The notes under the pieces were generated by a model. That model did no database searches. It was not told the origin of the DNA and worked only from the letters and a program-made list of their open reading frames with translations. Positions 5,895-6,085 of a stretch of 6,085 bases of DNA are shown here, one piece after another (within the stretch, counting starts at the first letter, position 1; each line of letters opens with the position of its first letter). The translations under genes were made by a program, and so were the position numbers. The stretch covers positions 40,967 through 47,051 of the forward strand of contig JABUUJ010000025.1 of assembly GCA_021443235.1 (NCBI GenBank). The letters run 5' to 3'. Origin of the DNA: Muribaculaceae bacterium. Its GTDB lineage: Bacteria; Bacteroidota; Bacteroidia; Bacteroidales; Muribaculaceae.

Positions 5895-5926
5895 CAAATT
5901 TAGCAAAAAAAACCGAGTGGTGCAAA
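5895..5926 (-). promoter_or_regulatory. Bacteroidetes-type promoter of the lacI-type gene
   Basis: On the minus strand, TTTG (5926-5923) is followed after exactly 20 bp by TAAATTTG (5902-5895). Both elements and the spacing fit the Bacteroidetes consensus TTTG-N19-21-TAnnTTTG. Transcription should start near 5888-5890, giving a leader of about 20 nt before the ATG at 5868. No Shine-Dalgarno sequence is present. Confidence 0.8.
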
Positions 5927-5935
5927 CGATTGCAC
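5920..5935. promoter_or_regulatory. Predicted LacI-family operator
   Basis: GTGCAAACGATTGCAC is a 16-bp palindrome with a central CG and only one mismatched pair (the bases flanking the CG). It fits the general LacI/GalR operator pattern and matches the cre-type consensus TGNAANCGNWWNCA at every position. It overlaps the -33 element of the regulator's promoter, so occupation should block that promoter. It lies about 30 bp upstream of the divergent promoter's -33 region. A half-site TTGCAC recurs at 6011-6016, downstream of that promoter. Confidence 0.75.
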
Positions 5936-5965
5936 ACAAAACGCAATTTTTTAACACATAAATAA

Positions 5966-5996
5966 TGTGACAAGAAATCAATTTGTCTTAAATTTG
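5966..5996 (+). promoter_or_regulatory. Divergent rightward Bacteroidetes-type promoter
   Basis: TAAATTTG at 5989-5996 matches TAnnTTTG exactly, and TGTG at 5966-5969 is a 3-of-4 match to TTTG with a 19-bp spacer. Transcription would start near 6003 and run off the right edge. The 8-bp palindrome TTTGCAAA at 5993-6000 overlaps the -7 element. This promoter, divergent from the lacI-type gene, suggests a regulated target gene or operon to the right. Confidence 0.6.
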
Positions 5997-6054
5997 CAAA
6001 AGATATTAAGTTGCACTTTTAGGCACTTTAGCACAACGACCGTTAACCTTAACA

Positions 6055-6085
6055 ATGCTACTGAATATCGCCCTAAATCCGGCTA
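6055..6085 (+). CDS. Possible start of a divergent gene, truncated by the window edge
   Basis: An ATG at 6055 opens a frame (MLLNIALNPA) that stays open to the last base. It lies about 50 nt downstream of the predicted start of the divergent promoter, a reasonable leader length. Only ten codons are visible, no family is recognisable and there is no strong translation signal, so the true start could equally lie beyond the window. Confidence 0.25.
   Translation, partial: MLLNIALNPA

Noticed and set aside
5920..5935. Operator considered as a true CcpA cre site
   Set aside because: CcpA catabolite control belongs to Firmicutes; the neighbouring LacI-type gene with autoregulatory placement explains the site better.

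Overview
The window looks like chromosomal DNA from a gut-type Bacteroidales, plausibly Muribaculaceae or Prevotellaceae. The reasons are promoters of the Bacteroidetes type (TAnnTTTG with an upstream TTTG), A/T-rich leaders without a Shine-Dalgarno sequence, a secreted BspA-like leucine-rich-repeat protein ending in a dockerin-type calcium-binding tail, and a PafA-type phosphatase. The genus assignment is inference; no marker gene is present.

Layout. Bases 1-316 are intergenic: a small hairpin, a short hexamer tandem array, a terminator-like hairpin and a promoter. Bases 317-2887 (+) encode an 856-residue exported BspA-like LRR protein built from three related modules plus a two-repeat dockerin. 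Bases 2888-3135 lie between convergent genes and hold a 7-bp tandem array, a strong GC-rich hairpin, a hexamer fragment, a 10-bp tandem array and a small hairpin. Bases 3136-4599 (-) encode an exported PafA-like phosphatase with a full set of predicted catalytic and zinc residues but a segment of about 49 residues missing relative to the characterised enzyme. Bases 4600-4842 hold three different tandem arrays (7-, 8- and 6-bp units) in a row. Bases 4843-5868 (-) encode a LacI-family regulator. Bases 5869-6085 are a compact divergent control region: a promoter for the regulator, a palindromic operator with a central CG lying on that promoter, and a second promoter firing rightwards toward a gene that begins at or beyond the window edge.

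How the parts relate. The regulator probably represses itself and may control the divergent gene off the right edge. Nothing links it directly to the phosphatase, although both lie on the same strand with no clear terminator between them. The LRR protein and the phosphatase are both exported and converge, so they are separate transcripts.

The least expected feature is that both internal intergenic gaps consist largely of short-period tandem arrays (6, 7, 7, 8 and 10 bp) whose units vary mainly at fixed positions. Two arrays start exactly 3 nt after a stop codon. A 12-bp flank plus hexamers is repeated on both sides of the phosphatase gene. No CRISPR, tRNA, rRNA, insertion sequence or obviously novel defence system was seen.
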